Shown here: piece by piece, positions 27,817 through 40,864 of the stretch | How positions within the stretch are numbered: position 1 is the first letter of the stretch | How the letters are laid out: each line of letters starts with the position of its first letter | Source: Apostichopus japonicus | Taxonomy: Eukaryota > Echinodermata > Holothuroidea > Aspidochirotida > Stichopodidae | Length of the DNA: 64,000 nt | NCBI RefSeq assembly: GCF_037975245.1 | Contig: NC_092576.1 | Location: forward strand, 4,982,501 to 5,046,500 | Direction of reading: 5' to 3' | Program-made: the position numbers and the translations under genes | The notes under the pieces: generated by a model | What the model saw: only the letters and a program-made list of their open reading frames with translations | What the model was told of the DNA's origin: nothing | The model's database searches: none

Positions 27817-30800
27817 CTACTTAGAGTGATGAAGTATACGGTCATGGCTTACTGAGTGCATATTCTTCTCATATTTATTATCTGCACTTATCTCCTGGTA
27901 CTCATCCTCATCATTTGCTTCAAGAAAATAACTTTCGGAGATTTCTGTTTGTAGTTCATTTCCATCACTATCGAACATCTCATCTGGCCATTCTTGTTCG
28001 TCATTTGTCACACAACCGTCCATGTTGGAGGTTTGTGGATTTTTCTTTAGTTTCCTGTCAACCAAATAGAAATAGCATTTAGGAGAGGATAGGAGAGGAT
28101 AGGAGAGGAGAGGAGAGGAGAGGAGAGGAGAGGAGAGGAGAGGAGAGGAGAGGAGAGGAGAGGAGAGGAGAGGAGAGGAGAGGAGAGGAGAGGAGAGGAG
28201 AGGAGAGGAGAGGAGAGGAGAGGAGAGGAGAGGAGAGGAGAGGAGAGGAGAGGAGAGGAGAGGAGAGGAGAGGAGAGGAGAGGAGAGGAGAGGAGAGGAG
28301 AGGAGAGGAGAGGAGAGGAGAGGAGAGGAGAGGAGAGGAGAGGAGAGGATAGGAGAGGATAGGAGAGGAGAGGAGAGGAGAGGAGAGGAGAGGAGAGGAG
28401 AGGAGAGGAGAGGAGAGGAGAGGAGAGGAGAGGAGAGGAGAGGAGAGGAGAGGAGAGGAGAGGAGAGGAGAGGAGAGGAGAGGAGAGGAGAGGAGAGGAG
28501 AGGAGAGGAGAGGAGAGGAGAGGAGAGGAGAGGAGAGGAGAGGAGAGGAGAGGAGAGGAGAGGAGAGGAGAGGAGAGGAGAGGAGAGGAGAGGAGAGGAG
28601 AGGAGAGGAGAGGAGAGGAGAGGAGAGGAGAGGAGAGGAGAGGAGAGGAGAGGAGAGGAGAGGAGAGGAGAGGAGAGGAGAGGAGAGGAGAGGAGAGGAG
28701 AGGAGAGGAGAGGAGAGGAGAGGAGAGGAGAGGAGAGGAGAGGAGAGGAGAGGAGAGGAGAGGAGAGGAGAGGAGAGGAGAGGAGAGGAGAGGAGAGGAG
28801 AGGAGAGGAGAGGAGAGGAGAGGAGAGGAGAGGAGAGGAGAGGAGAGGAGAGGAGAGGAGAGGAGAGGAGAGGAGAGGAGAGGAGAGGAGAGGAGAGGAG
28901 AGGAGAGGAGAGGAGAGGAGAGGAGAGGAGAGGAGAGGAGAGGAGAGGAGAGGAGAGGAGAGGAGAGGAGAGGAGAGGAGAGGAGAGGAGAGGAGAGGAG
29001 AGGAGAGGAGAGGCTTGTAACCTGTTGATATTAGTATTTATTGGGAAACGAATGACCGACGAACGACGACAGATTCAAACCAGCACACGTTTTTTAAACT
29101 GTCGATATTGATTAATATCTACTAATAATTAAACTATGATTGCCTACCTCCCGCAAAATAATCCACATACAAAAGTGGCCATTAACACGAAGAAACAGAC
29201 GCTGGACGAAACCGATATCCACAACATCCACTCTTCTGTCGTGTTATTAAACCAGTTACCTTCGGAAAGAAGGACATCAGCTGCGAGTACAAAACATTAA
29301 ATGGAACGATCTGAAGTCAAATATTCTCAAGAGGACACAGTCACTTAATAATCACTGTTTATGTAGAAAATCCTCACCTCTAACATCCAATGCACAACAT
29401 TTAAGATAAATATTGTTAAAATCATAACATCATTGAGAAAGTCCAAATTGGGGAAAATTGCATAATAAAATAATAAAAGCAATGGGATTTTACTTGTTCT
29501 CGTATTTAAGCTGCTGTACTAAACTCCTCTGATGCAAGATGCATCTGAAGTTTATATCTGATATACCTTACCCCGTAGTTCAATGTCAAGGTTATCTACA
29601 GATATATAATATTTGGATTTTGGACTGGTTTGTGAGACACATCGTCAAAGACAGCATTTATAGTTCGAAGACAAACCTACATTCAATACTTATAAAATCA
29701 AAGTTTGAAAAGGAGATGGGGTCAAAACTTGAAAGCTCTACTTATTTAAAGTTTAAAGTTCTAACATGGCGTTTGAATATTTTCCGCATCAGGCTTTAAT
29801 AGTAAGGGCTTGGTAAATCTTACATAAGATGACAAGGAAATTGCATCAAAACTCTTCTACATTCTCCTCAGCCCAGCGGTAAAATTCAATAAAAAAAAAA
29901 GTCACATTGCAAATTTTCCGTCCTACCTCTAAAAAAAGGTCATGGGTATGGGATGAACGTGTCCACTTACCCACTTACTTAAATTCAATTTTTTGAGTCA
30001 GTTGATAAACAGTGCTTCCTTCCTTTCCAAAAGATAGAGATATAATATAGACAAATTAGAGACTGCAGTAGATAAATTATAAATTGATCGTTGGCTTACC
30101 TTGAAAATGTTGATCAAATATCCCACAAGGGACAAGGATGGCCACGTTGGAGCTGATAAACTCCATTCCTCTAAATTGACACGAAACATTGACCTCATCT
30201 CCAGAAGGAAGGAGATGTAATGTGGATGTTGAGTCGGTAATGTTTGGCCTCTCTTTGTTTGGTGTGTACATAACATCACGTACGTTGGGACTGTCTAGGC
30301 TTACATCTTCGTCATTAACGACCCACGTTAGGCTAGCCGGGGGTCTCGATCCAATCGCAAGACATGTTATCTCGATTGGCTCTCTCGGATCAATGACAAT
30401 GATTTCCGGTGAGTGTCTCATCATACGGATAAACGTGTCATTGTCGAATGACAATGTAACCTCTGGGATAACTGAATAGTGAGAGATATATGCTACAAAT
30501 TAAAATTGCACTGTAATGCTAATGTGCACAAAATTGATAAATAAACTGAAACTGACAATCAATCAATACATCGGAAGTTTTCACTACAGATGCTTTACAC
30601 ATGTTTCACTTGTTACTGAATATTCATGTAACCTCTTGCCGTTATTTTCTCGTCATGCCCATAAATGTATAATGATATATTAGAAATAGTAATCGTTTGA
30701 TAAATAAATTGAGACTGAAAATAAGAAATATTTTTAGAAGTTTAGAACTCTTTCATTTTCACAGCAGATATATCAAACATGGTTGACTATATAGAAACTG

Positions 30801-31996
30801 AGTATTCATTTAAGTCACGTGTTGTAGTTACTTCATAGTCGTGCACATTAATACGTAAATATCGTGTTACTTGATACCTTGGGGCATATCAGTTCGGGAA
30901 TATGTTTTGCTTACGTGATGCACATTCTATTAAAATTAGACAACACTATTATCATTGTTTGTTTCTTACAATCAACAATAAATAAATTGTTAATGCAATA
31001 GTAACATGTACGTGTCTTTTAGCATAAAAAACTGTTCACGCTGTTTAGCAATAAATTATCAAAGATTGGTTCACTTCACATTCAAGACTTGATAAATATT
31101 AAAGTATTTCTCTTTGTCATGAAACCCTTCAGAGATGAGATTTGGGTAAATATAAATATATATACACACATCAGGAAATGCTGTACATGGTGGTTATTTT
31201 GAATAATTTCGAAAAATATAAATGTACATTTGCCGGATGACAGTTGTTTCGCTGAAACTTTGTTACTTCATATGAAGCTTTCTACTTTGATAGCTGCCTA
31301 ATCCGCAGATTGGAGTATCACCAGACGTTGCACTGAATGGCAACGCCATCTTAGCTGTTGCGCGTGTACTGTAGGCCTACTCATATGCTCGCATTACATT
31401 AAACTTCCCTTAATCCACATGGGCTATCCTGTCCCCATCCCTGAGTATAACATCATCAGAGAAGCTCCAAAAATTATATTTACTTAAATGTTCTTTGAAA
31501 GAGCGCTGAGAAGATGAAATAACAATTCTACATATCATTAAAGTTATGATCATGTTTTTTGAATAACTCAATGAATATGATATATAGTTTGTGTATATAA
31601 AGGGACCATGACCTGCATATGCACTGACTTATGACTTACCCGCCACACTCAAATTGTAGGCCACATTTGGTGTACCCTCGCATGTGCAAACAATCCCTCG
31701 TGCTGGAACATAACTTCCTGTATTACTAGCGAGTAGTTTTCAGACAGAGAGACACCTTCTATTGGATGGGTGTTAATATAGTTGAAGTAAAGCAATTCAC
31801 CGTCAAACCACCATAGTTTGGTTCTTTTCTTCTCAGGTATATCACATTTTAAGATCACATGTGAACTAAGATGAACCACCTTGCGTGATACTTCAGTATT
31901 GGCTCTTAAAATCTTAACTCTTAGGAAACCAGTAACGATAAATAAAACCAAGACTTTCAGATGTATCCTATCCATGATGACAATTTTGAAACTCAT
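27817..31996 (-). pseudogene. Type b Ig receptor, unit 1, with a 4 bp frameshift in Ig1; hemITAM-like tail
   Basis: Exons are 31996-31640 (leader MDRIHLKVLVLFIVTGFLRV and Ig1), 30471-30100 (Ig2), 29280-29148 (stalk and membrane) and 28054-27817 (tail, stop TAG). Compared with unit 2, four bases are missing after GGATTGTTT near 31690 (minus strand). This removes the second Ig1 Cys (TCTC in unit 2) and leads to a TGA before the splice site. Everything downstream is intact: Ig2 has ITCLAIGSRPPASLTWVV and VSCQF, the membrane span is uncharged, and the tail has ESYFLE and DEDEYQEI. The acidic run before Y-x-x-I resembles the hemITAM of C-type lectin receptors such as CLEC-2 and Dectin-1. The summed exons miss a multiple of three by exactly the four lost bases. 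Confidence 0.78.
28081..29013. repeat. (AGGAG)n array, ~930 bp, beside the tail-exon acceptor of the type b gene
   Basis: About 186 nearly perfect pentamers with a few GGATAGG variants near 28081-28100 and 28349-28369. On the transcribed minus strand it reads (CTCCT)n and ends only ~26 bases before the 3' splice site of the tail exon. The unit 2 array is about half as long. Confidence 0.97.
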
Positions 31997-32689
31997 TGAA
32001 ACTCATTGCTAATCTCATGAGTTCCAGTTCATGACTACAATTCGTCATTACCTGTGAGACAAAATGAAATGGGATGCCGCGGTTAGTATAGAAATGGAAA
32101 AGATTAGTAACATGAATTCACAAAGCAGTGAAAATAAAACTACTTGCCTAAAAGTTGAATCTAACATAGTTGATGCAATTAGTTCAAGTGATCCGTGATA
32201 AATATTAATACATAATCAGATTTTCATTACTTCCTCTTTTCTTTACAGTGATTAAAAAGTCAGTGACATTTTAATATGGTTATTTAAGCAATTATTAAAG
32301 TTTTGTTAATGAAGTACCCGGATAAGTACCTAGATAATATTGAAAGGAACATTTTTATTTATGTCACAATGCACCTTTACAATATAAACAGAAAAACAAG
32401 TTTAACGAAACTAGAAGGGAATCATATTGTGTTCGAATTAATATTCATATATCATATTGGTCAAGATGGCTGTCTTCTCCTTGTTGGTTCCAAACTCCAT
32501 AATTAGGAATGTATCAACTGAAATAAATTATAGGTGCTCGTTGAACGTTCACCTACCTAGTGTACATATAATAAATACCTTTCCGGAAGGCAATGGTCAC
32601 ATCATTTGGTTATGTTACTGTAGTATTTAGCCTTATTTTTCAAATATTTCCATGTTATGTTAATAGGTATAAATTGGTCCTTCAGGGAA

Positions 32690-33380
32690 CAAATATATTT
32701 GCTAAGGGCGGTAACGTTTTTGTGTTTTTTGTCACTGAAGGAAGTGTGAGTGTGTTTCGGTTGAATATTTTATGGCGTTTATTGTTGGGTGGGAAGTGTT
32801 TATCGACTAGTTTGTGGAATTCTTTTCCGATATGGTTACGCTTTTGCCAAAAAGGGGGTTAAACCTGGTAATTTTACGTTGGAGATTTTTCGGTTTTTTT
32901 TTCGGTATAGTTTCTTGGTGGTTTAGACGATATGAGTAGAAGCTATTATGGTAGACAGGGATGGCTTTATTGAACATATCTTGGTTTGATAAAAGTTTGT
33001 TAAGACGATGTTTAAAACGTCGTGGGTGCTTTTCAGATATGAAGGAGGGTGATTAGAATTGGCATGTACATACAAAGGGGTGTTATTCGGTGTCGTAAAA
33101 GGGCCGTACTCGTTCTTAATAAGATTGAGGTTGACTTCGAGGTAATAGAAAACTTTGAGGTTGGCTTCAATAGTGAATTTTAGTTTATACTTTCAAACTA
33201 TTTGCACTAAAGATCCTTCTTTATTTGTTTTGTGACTCTTGGGTTCGTTAAATGCGGCGAGACCACCGTCTCTGTACAAACTGATGTTATCTTTACTATA
33301 TTTTGGGGTGATCTGGTACATCAGGTATGTGCCAACTAGCTCACATACTTCGGCACCGTCGAAGCTACCCATGGTGACAG
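32690..33380 (-). pseudogene. Penelope-like reverse transcriptase fossil, unit 1
   Basis: The minus strand from about 33375 reads [14 protein letters not shown] and then [10 protein letters not shown], where an intact reverse transcriptase would have YRDDGLA. It continues with TIEANLKVFYY, TPNNTPLYVHANSNHPPSYL and, after frame breaks, a region like NPPF...KTNIG and KIFNRNT. These strings fit reverse transcriptases I associate with Penelope-like elements; the class is from memory. Frameshifts, stops and the lost catalytic Asp make it dead. It sits between the type b and type c genes. Confidence 0.6.
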
Positions 33381-34433
33381 CTATTGGTTGTCCGACTATC
33401 TGTTACTGTACTTGCAACAAATCGCTTTTTTTTCACATAAGTTTAGCAAAACTTTATGAAATATTCACCGGATGAGTTCCGTTCCCTCTGCTAAAGGTTA
33501 AAGTTGGCTATAAATTCTCGAAAGATTGGTAAATTAGTGGTAGATATACAATTACACAAACCTTATACAATTTAAACGGAGAATCAAGAAACTGAATAAG
33601 CTGAATACTTTATTTTGATTTATTGGCATCTATATTGAAATTTAACTTATACAACTCATTATTCGTGATAAACTTTTACACATGTTGTTCATTGTTTTAC
33701 TATTAAACAAGTTATAAGACGATGATCTCTAAATTAGGCAGTCAAGTTTAGACAAAAAAGAACATAGCAAGTCAGTACTTATGTTGTATGTATTATTACT
33801 TTTATGATAGCGATATTAAAGCTAAAGAATGCTGAGAGGAGTGATGATTGAAACAAGAAACAAGCACTGTATACGGAAACATAAATGGACGTCGATTAGA
33901 CGTTGATGAAGGCAGATTGCAAATCGACAAACCATCACAATTAATCACACTAAACAACAGTTGTAGGTTGCTTGCTGTTAAAGTTGTTGGAAAACGAATC
34001 CACGTGGACAACATTGAACTCCTAATGTTAACGCTGCAATGACTAAGCAATGACGTAAGGTTCATTCAGGATATATTTCCGTCGTTTATAAAATAGTGAA
34101 CGTGAAATATTTGTTGATGCAGTCGGGTCCTCTTAGATGAGTTATCTTGGAGAGCAAAATATCTTGATGTTTGAATGTTTGGAGAACAGAGATGAGAGGT
34201 GGAAGTACAAACTTGTCGAATCGGTATATAAGTCCCAAAAACTTGCTAACACCCGTAATCGCAATGCATGTTAGGAAATTGATCTTTCACATTTAACTTA
34301 CTGTAAAATGTATCGTCTAAATATGGTTTCAACAAATCGTCTATGACATGAGACATTAGAATAGTAATCTAATTACTGCAACACAACTCCTATTCTTAAC
34401 TTTACATACTGTATGTATTTCAAAATCTTTGGG
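33381..34433. other. Intergenic, 3' flank of the type c gene; nothing recognised
   Basis: AT-rich and conserved with about 55770-56831 in unit 2. The opposing open frames near 33802-34065 have no domain features. Confidence 0.5.
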
Positions 34434-36570
34434 TTATGATGTAATTGCTTTATAGTACACCACGTTTGGATTCTCTATGTTTATCTCGATGTCGTCGTTT
34501 TTATTGGACGGTTCAAGGTCATAATACTTATGATTGTCACTCGATACTGTGATATCTTCTGTAAAACAATCAGCTGTAAAAATTTGAGCTGATGGACCCG
34601 GTGGATGTATTCCATTGTTGATCGTGGAAACGTCTGTGCACGAACATCGTGACTTTATCCTGCCAATTAAAAATAAAAGAATGAGTCATTTCACGTCTGA
34701 AAAAGCTAGAGAACGTAAAGTCATAGGTAACTCTGTAAAGGCGCAACGCCGTTAATTTCTTCTTTTCTGTGTAACTATGAGAGCAATTTCATATATCAGA
34801 AAATCAAAGTCTATATCCGATTTTTTAAAATTATGACTGGACATCTAAACTTCCCGTTTAGTAACACAATTATAACCACTAATTGCAGAAGCAGAGAGAG
34901 GAGAGAATTGGAAACCCACACAATGACTTACGGACTGACACACACACACTTATACACGACACGTTTTTGCCCCTCCCTCAGTCATGGACTTCCTGGCACA
35001 CCCGCCATTGGTTACACCCCTCCCTGAATGTAGCTATACACAGGAAAATTAACCACGTCACTGTTGCAATGGCAATTGAAACATCTGTATATGTTCCAAC
35101 TGGCAAAGGAACTACAATATCTCATCATCTCTATGGGATCGATGAGATAACAAGTATAATTTAGGAGGTTACGTGGGGACTTGATCCAGGTTTTCAAGAT
35201 TGTGTATGGTTTCGACAATTTATCCTTTACCGACTTTTTCATGTTTGCTAACAGTAGTTGTACAAGAGGTCATTGTCTTAAACTCCAAAAGTCACATAGT
35301 AGGATTAATATTCGGCATAACTCTTTTCTAATAGGGTTGTGAATGAGTGGAATGGTTTATCTGAGAAAGTTGTACTTGCAAGTAGTGTAAATGGGTTTAC
35401 GAATGCTTTGGACAAGCACTTTAAGCATTGTAATCTGGTCTGAGTGTTTGTGTCTGCGGTTTTTTTTTTTCCTCTCTCTATAGGGTCCTTGATGGGGACT
35501 TAAGTGTCCCTCCTGATCCTTTTTTCTACTAAACTAAACTAATTAAGTATAATTACAATACCCATTATATACACTAGGTGGTTAATTAGTTATAACTTTA
35601 ACATTCATCAGATACACTTGATGGTTAGTTAGTTATAACTGGAATGCACCGTAACACACGTCATGTAAAATAGGTGGTTAATTAGTTATAACTGTCAATA
35701 CACTATAACACACATCATATGCACTGCATGATTAATTAGTTATAACTTCAATACACCGTAACACACATCATGTACACTTGGTGGTAAATTTGTTATTACT
35801 ACCAACACACTGTAAGGAATGTCACAAACATACAAGATATAATGTAATTATGTTAACTTCTTTATTTATAAGATCAAGTACTACCTGCTGATAAAAATCC
35901 CACATGTTAACGCTAGCAGTATTAAGAGGAAGCAAATGACGGCAACCAATGACCAAACCAAATCCTTCTTCTCGGCATCATCTAGCAACAGATCGTAATA
36001 TGAAAAAATGGAGAGATATTTATATCAAATTATCTCATAAATAAAGTTAACTTATTTCATTAGACATGTGGTTTCATATGGTATGTTCTTCTTCATGCCT
36101 GAATTTAACACAACTTATGCAGTAACTTATGTTAAGAATGTAGTTGAAAATGATACATTCATCTTTAATTTTCTGTCTAAAAGAACTTGGGCATGACTCA
36201 ATGTGAAGCCCACCACTTTAACTGACCTATTTTATCATTGACAAAATTAAAGTGGTCTTTGAGGCATGCACTTAAGGGTGGTATTGATTTGTGTTTTACA
36301 CCCAAAGACTTAACATTACTTATCTTATGTTTAATTAAAGAGTCTCCATATAGTAATGATGAAATACAAAATAATGATACTATATTTACTACTATATTGC
36401 TATCCTAGTCATTAAACATTTCGGTGTCTTAGCCTTGTATGAAAATCCCATTCCACCGATCGTCATTGTCTACCGTCTACCTCTCATGGTAGGAAAATGT
36501 TCATTAAGCACGTTCAACACCATATATATATATATATATTATATATATATATATTCATACATATATATAT

Positions 36571-36632
<62 letters not shown>

Positions 36633-37315
36633 ATTACTGATTGATTGATTTGCAATTTTTATCGAACAGTTTATTAATTATTATTTTATCACGATTAGCT
36701 TTAGTCTTGATTTATTCAGACCGTATTAGTTATCTTCACTTCCACAACATTTGTTTTTAGTTTTGCAAAAAGTAGACGTAATGAGAACTTACGAGGGCTT
36801 CAATGCAGTTGAAAGGGTATGATTTCAAAAATCGAGTCTACTTCATTAAGTAATTCTTGATTTATTTTTCATAAAGGCAATATCCATAACTAATTCACCT
36901 GAGCTCTCAAAGATGACAAAGTTGATGGTCAGGTTCTGACTGACTAATTCTATCCCTCTAAACTGACATGAAATGTTGACGTGAGTTCCAGTTGGTAGTA
37001 GATGTAATGTAGATTCTGAATCTGTGGTGTTTGTCCTCTCCTTGTTTGGTTTGTATAGTACATTGTGTACATTGGATGGGTCTACATCTTCACCATTCAC
37101 AACCCACGTTAGGCTAGCAGGAGGTCTTGATCCAACCGCTAAACATTTGATCCCCAGAGGCTTGCCCGCTATTACCACGTAGTCATATGTACTTCGCGGT
37201 TCACTAAATGTATGCTCGTCAAATGACAACGAAAGCTCTGGGATCACTGAAAAGGGAAATAATCTAAGATATTTTTAAGTTGTTATTAACACTTTGTTTT
37301 AATATTTTATTAATG

Positions 37316-37367
<52 letters not shown>

Positions 37368-39857
37368 GAGAAAGACGCTGAATAAAGTAATTTTACCGCT
37401 CATGCTATATGCTAATCCTATATGGTATCATGTTTTAAATAGTAAAGAAACCACAGAGTATGAAGTTCTCTCAAAATATGTTGCTAAAACTTGACAACCA
37501 CTGCTTTTACATAAAGTAATTAAAACTGCAAGATATCATTTAATAAGAGTTGCAAGAATCTGTATTCTAGACATCATCTTTATCTTTCTAAGCTAACTGT
37601 TCGGTGCAATAACACACAGTGTAACCCACAACATCCTGCAATAAAACATAGTTTTAGATTACTCTTTACGAAAAAACATTCATATACAGAGCTGCTCTTT
37701 TTATCCATGTTAGACTATTAAAGCCATTGTTATAATATGTCTACTCTTTCAACTTTTGTTTATTTGAGTTTGTTCTTAATGTTTCTTTTACGAAACATGA
37801 CCTCAATTTATTTTTTTATTGTCGCTATTCCTTTTTCTGAATGTTAACTTCGATACGCTTACTATTTTTTATAATTTGCGTGAAATATCACCTGCGACCA
37901 CAAGTGACCTAAAGTAAGAAGTTCTCATCGTTCGAGCTACACACATGATAATGTCGCTAAATATATACACAATAAGTACTATACTAACACCGTCTATTAT
38001 TGAACCCGTTGGCGGTGATAAGTTTTGCAAGAGCAAGGTCCTAACAACTTCCTGGGTGAGAGAAACAGCAGTGTTGTAACACTACAAACGCTTGTGTTTG
38101 AGAAACTTAAAATCTATGAGGGTGGCGCATTTGATCCCAAGGGTATGTCCTTCTACTCAGATAAAACGGTATACAAGGGCGTAGGAACCGGGGGGCTGGG
38201 GGCGCCAGCCCCCCAGTGAAAAATGTGGAGGGGCGGAAGTATCATTCCGCCCCCCCCGCTCCGCAAGTCAGAAAACCCCTTTTTCATTTCCAAATGAGAA
38301 AAAAATCTCATTTGGAGCACCAAATTGCATCTAAGGCCAGGTGAAAATACAAAATTAAGTTTACAAAATGGAGTGGGTGTTGAAGTGTGCTATATTGCAC
38401 CAACTTGCATCTGAGGCCACCTGGAAATGCAAAAAATTCCAAAGGAGAGGGGGCACCCCTCCTCTTAGACCCCTCCCCCAGGCCGGCCATCAGTCTTCAG
38501 CCCCCCCCACACTCAAAAGTACCTTCCTACGCCACTGACGGTATATGTGTCAGTTTAAGTTTAAGTTTTATGTTTATAAATGAAAATTATTTGGAATTAT
38601 TACAACAAAAAATACATAATACTAAACACATGCTTATTCCTAAGTTTTATGTCCTTGGGATTAACTAGTAACTAATAGGTAACAAATATTGTAAGAGCAG
38701 GACCCTAACAACTCCCTGGTAAGATAAACAATAGCATTGTAATACTGACTTTATAAACAAAAATAATTTGGAATTATTACAACAAAATTACTTCATACTA
38801 AACATAGGATTATTGTTAAGTTTTAAGTCCTTTGTATTAACTAGTTATTAACTAATAAATTACAAATATTGTAAGAGCAGGACCCCAACAACTCGATCCA
38901 TGGTAAGATAAACAATAGACTGGTAATACTGACTTTATAAACAAAAATAATTTGGAATTATTACAACAAAACTTACTTAATACTAAACACAGGATTATTA
39001 TTAAGTTTTAAGTCCTTGGTATTAACTAGTAAGTAACTAATAAGTTACAAATATTGTAAGAGCAGGACCCGAACAATTTCCTGGTAAGATAGAAAATAGC
39101 ATTGTAATGCTGACTTTATAAAAAAAAAAATGGAATTATTACAACAAAACTTACTTAATACGAAACACAGGATTATTGCTCAGTTTTAAGTCCTTGGTAT
39201 TAACCAGAAGGTTACTATTAAGTAACAAATAGTGAAAGAGCAAGACCCATACAACTCCCTGGTAAGAAAGACAGAAGTATTGTAATACTACTTACTATTA
39301 TGTTTGAGAAACTTACAATCTATAAAAGTGGAGCATTTGATCCCAGAAATATCCTCCTTTTACTGAGATGCAACTGTACATGTTTCAATGCAAGCCTAAC
39401 GTCATGGATGAAAATATTAAGAAAATATTTAATAGAGGATTATTTTTAATATTTAGGTCCTTGCCATTATCTAGGACTGTCAATTCCTAACACGACAGGA
39501 AGTTTTAATGTGTATTTATTTACCTTCTATTGTCACGTTGTAGTGCACAACATGGGTAAAATTACGGGTACATCTATACAATCCTTGATGATTGAATGTA
39601 ACATCCAAGATTGATAATGAGTAGTTATTTGATAAATGGACACCCGACAAAAAATAAACCAGAAATTCATTTGCAAATATGACTCGATCGTCAAGAAACC
39701 ATTTGTTTCCTTTTGTCGCAGAATCATTACATTCCAAGATCACAGAATCTCTTTCGACCAGTCTGACTGATATTGGGTTTTTAAATCCATTAACACCGGC
39801 AAAGTTGAAGAAAATCAAGAAAATTTTCAAACAATGTCTCTCCATGTTGAAACACAA
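34434..39857 (-). CDS. Type c Ig receptor, unit 1: two Ig domains, transmembrane segment, ITIM-like tail
   Basis: Exons are 39857-39524 (leader and Ig1), 37246-36899 (Ig2), 35981-35885 (short stalk and membrane) and 34659-34434 (tail, stop TAA). They total 1005 nt, 334 residues. The leader reads MERHCLKIFLIFFNFAGVNG. Ig1 has LECN, NKWFLDD and GLYRC. Ig2 has IKCLAVGSRPPASLTWVV and NISCQF. The membrane span is like type a, but the stalk is 11 codons shorter because a different acceptor (GCTAG before ATGATGCC) is used. The tail has KYYDLEP (YxxL) and near the end VVYYKAI, fitting V-x-Y-x-x-I. It has no ATG, so a simple ORF search misses it. Two Tyr motifs suggest an inhibitory receptor recruiting SH2 phosphatases; ligand unknown. 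Confidence 0.85.
35160..35545 (+). repeat. 3' end of a LINE retrotransposon, unit 1
   Basis: The plus frame reads RGDLIQVFKIVYGFDNLSF and SSCTRGHCLKLQKSHSRINI, followed after a frame break by NEWNGL. This is the usual C-terminal end of CR1/L2-like non-LTR reverse transcriptases. A T-rich stretch and a CTAAACTAAACT tail follow. The family is from memory. It sits in the tail intron of the type c gene. Confidence 0.6.
35545..35835. repeat. ~53 bp minisatellite in the tail intron of the type c gene, unit 1
   Basis: About five copies of the GGTTAATTAGTTATAACT-type unit, shorter than the array in the type a genes. Confidence 0.8.
36522..36630. repeat. (TA)n in the type c gene, unit 1
   Basis: Interrupted TA tract in the intron between the Ig2 and membrane exons. 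A second tract of the same kind lies at 37321-37364, upstream of the Ig2 exon. Confidence 0.9.
38174..38537. mobile_element. hAT-type MITE, 364 bp, in the Ig1-Ig2 intron of type c, unit 1
   Basis: The termini are CAAGGGCGTAGGAA and the inverse of CAGTGGCGTAGGAA (12 of 14 match), flanked by a perfect 8 bp duplication ACGGTATA (38166-38173 and 38538-38545). The 8 bp duplication and CA-starting termini are typical of the hAT superfamily. The inside is GC-rich, with runs of C and G that could fold back, and encodes nothing. Confidence 0.85.
38585..39420. repeat. ~180 bp tandem repeats in the Ig1-Ig2 intron, type c unit 1
   Basis: Four clear copies and one degenerate one. Each holds TTTGGAATTATTACAACAAAA, AGTTTTAAGTCCTT and GTAAGAGCAGGACCC. 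Confidence 0.85.
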
Positions 39858-40358
39858 GCCGCTTTTAATTTTGCCTCTTGACTTATTGATCGTTCTGTCT
39901 GTTGTATTCCTTACAAATTATTACGAAACTGAGAGAACATTAGTAACTTCCTCTTACGCCCCTTTTATTCAGATCATAAATAAAACATTTCGTAATCGAA
40001 AGTAACTGGAATTAAAATATGCTCATTTCCTGGCAACGATTAAACCCCCAATCGATGTCCTTCCCCTCCCCTTCCCCCTCATATTATGTGTATGTACCAG
40101 AAATGTCTCGCACCATGGTATTTTCATACTTGAAGCAGGCAGTTATGTCATATTTACGATATACCTCTGATATTTGCCATAGCCAAAAGGAGTTATTGTC
40201 ATTGACATCTGACCCAGAGTGGCAATGTATCACAAGTACAGAACATCAGACAGTAATATTCCATTCTCGACTCATGTATACGCCACGATGTTTGAAGGCC
40301 GCCAGCTTTAAGAGAAGCTGCCAAAACACGTTTTGTGCTCCCCCTGCCCCCCCCCTTC

Positions 40359-40361
<3 letters not shown>

Positions 40362-40419
<58 letters not shown>

Positions 40420-40433
40420 ATATATATATTTTA
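40362..40433. repeat. Uninterrupted (TA)n: empty site of the 17.3 kb element
   Basis: The same flanks as at 358 and 17743 are joined here by TA repeats only, so the element is absent from this copy. Confidence 0.92.
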
Positions 40434-40864
40434 GAAGTGTTTAGTTAGTATGCATTGTCCCGTTAGTGAAATGCTCTTCTGTAATATATACAGTTCGGGG
40501 TTTTCTTTCTTTTCAACTGCCTCTTGTAGCTTTAGTTAGCTCTTTATCTCTTTGAGGGTCATCTCTCTGATTTTTTTCATGTTCTATGGTTGCACTCTCT
40601 TTTCCTCAATGCAACAAAGCACGTTGTCAGCTAATTAGTATTCAAAGGTATTTGATATATATATAGAAGAAATATATGTTTACACCCGTTATCCGTATGC
40701 TTGGCAGGAAATGAATGTTTTTTTCATGTTTATCTTAATGCAAACTGTATCGTGTGAAGATAGTTTCAACTTTTCGTTTATAACATAACAAATGTGAAAA
40801 ATAATCAAACAACTACAACAAAAGTTCCTATTCTTGACTTTACATATGTTTTTAATAGTCTTGG

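Noticed and set aside
34833-35242. Several overlapping frames on both strands near the LINE end
   Set aside because: Shadows of the degraded LINE tail and nearby repeats; the genuine match is a short LINE C-terminal fragment with a frame break.
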